DNA of 64,000 nucleotides, from contig NZ_JAUXSP010000019.1 of the NCBI RefSeq assembly GCF_030679875.1, forward strand, positions 310,001 through 374,000. Reading direction: 5' to 3'. A program made the translations under genes and the position numbers. The DNA is from Phenylobacterium sp. (lineage in GTDB: Bacteria > Pseudomonadota > Alphaproteobacteria > Caulobacterales > Caulobacteraceae). Numbering within the stretch: position 1 is the stretch's first letter; each line of letters starts with the position of its first letter. Positions 63,679 through 64,000 of this stretch are shown piece by piece. Below the pieces are notes generated by a model that had not been told where the DNA came from, made no database searches, and saw only the letters and a program-made list of their open reading frames with translations.

Positions 63679-64000
63679 CTATGTTTGAAAGCGCCGCGGG
63701 CGACGCAGGACGAGAAACAGCGTCCAGCCCAGGACCGCGAGGGCGCCCGCAAGGGCCGCTGCTGCGGCCAGCGGCTTGGGGCCGGCCTCGGCCACAGCCA
63801 CGGCCACGAGACCCCAGCTCACAGCCAGGCCATAGGCGCCGACCCGCACGACCGGCGCGGTGAACAGGGCCACGGCGGTCACCCCGGCGATACCTGCCAG
63901 AGCGGCGGGCAGGGCGGCGTCCGGGCCGATGACGCCCTGGGCGGTGAATACGGTGAGGATGTTCAGGGCGGCTGCGGCGGTCAGCCACCCGGCCAGGAGG
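63679..64000 (-). CDS. Membrane protein, 3' part
   Basis: The minus-strand frame is open from the window edge to TAG at 63679-63681, about 106 residues. At least three hydrophobic helices are visible (LLAGWLTAAAALNILTVF, then ALFTAPVVRVGAYGLAVSWGLVAVAVAE and AAAALAGALAVLGWTLFLVL) and a basic tail RRPRRFQT. No family recognised; the N-terminus lies outside the window. A start at GTG 63882 is possible but cuts off a helix. Confidence 0.6.
   Translation of the reverse strand, partial: LLAGWLTAAAALNILTVFTAQGVIGPDAALPAALAGIAGVTAVALFTAPVVRVGAYGLAVSWGLVAVAVAEAGPKPLAAAAALAGALAVLGWTLFLVLRRPRRFQT

Overview
The window is about 64 kb of GC-rich, gene-dense chromosome. It is most consistent with an aerobic alphaproteobacterium of the Caulobacterales (Caulobacter/Phenylobacterium type). 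The basis is the gene content: two TonB-dependent receptors, a TPR-sulfotransferase beside one of them, the alphaproteobacterial HNH protein, DUF6491, an ScfR-type regulator beside isocitrate lyase, and an hppD-hmgA-fahA operon. Genus assignment is inference. I see no prophage, insertion sequence, CRISPR array or rRNA. There is one tRNA, one riboswitch and about 61 protein genes, two of them cut by the window edges.

Layout. 1-9.4 kb: the end of an aldehyde dehydrogenase, an HSL-type esterase, a globin, the divergent biotin genes bioA / bioF-bioD with selO, a DMT exporter, gluQ and a TetR regulator. 9.5-14 kb: a 37-residue membrane peptide with a strong terminator, an HNH nuclease, a lipoprotein, a stand-alone receiver domain, an MFS transporter, coq7 and dsbB. 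14-19 kb: a tyrosine/homogentisate degradation operon (hppD, an exported isoaspartyl peptidase-like enzyme, hmgA, a 91-aa orphan, fahA, marR) with a palindromic operator in front of hppD. 19-25 kb: feoAB with a Fur-like site, tRNA-Leu(CAA), an SLC13 carboxylate transporter, a protein with two tandem helix-turn-helix-like units, and a second DMT exporter. 25-29.5 kb: secreted TPR and coil proteins, a zinc peptidase, an Asp/Glu racemase plus D-cysteine desulfhydrase-like pair, and MAPEG. 29.5-34 kb: a TonB receptor divergent from a TPR-sulfotransferase, and a DUF6491 lipoprotein. 34.3-36.7 kb: a TPP riboswitch reading first into an unknown four-helix membrane protein and then thiC. 36.7-45.5 kb: DUF421, a peptidase, DUF1428, UPF0178, a carboxylesterase divergent from its likely TetR regulator, a beta-CASP nuclease and a double-Usp protein. 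45.5-52.3 kb: a four-gene unit of TonB receptor, exported CobN-like protein, ExbB-like protein and DUF2149 protein, behind a Zur-like box. 52.4-58 kb: an exported M17 aminopeptidase, an ArsM-like methyltransferase, an alpha/beta hydrolase and a hybrid histidine kinase. 58-64 kb: the glyoxylate shunt (glcB, an ScfR-type regulator and divergent aceA) and the end of a membrane protein.

The most interesting system is at 45.6-52.3 kb. A TonB receptor is followed without a gap by a 1314-aa CobN/magnesium-chelatase-H-like protein. This protein carries an N-terminal signal peptide, a proline-rich tail and one C-terminal membrane helix, so it should sit in the periplasm tethered to the inner membrane. 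It is followed by an ExbB/MotA-like protein and by a DUF2149 protein whose membrane helix carries an ExbD-like aspartate. I read this as a possible proton-motive-force-driven device that handles metal or a metallophore in the periplasm, probably zinc-regulated, rather than a cobalamin biosynthesis enzyme. Second in interest is the unknown four-helix membrane protein placed between the TPP riboswitch and thiC.
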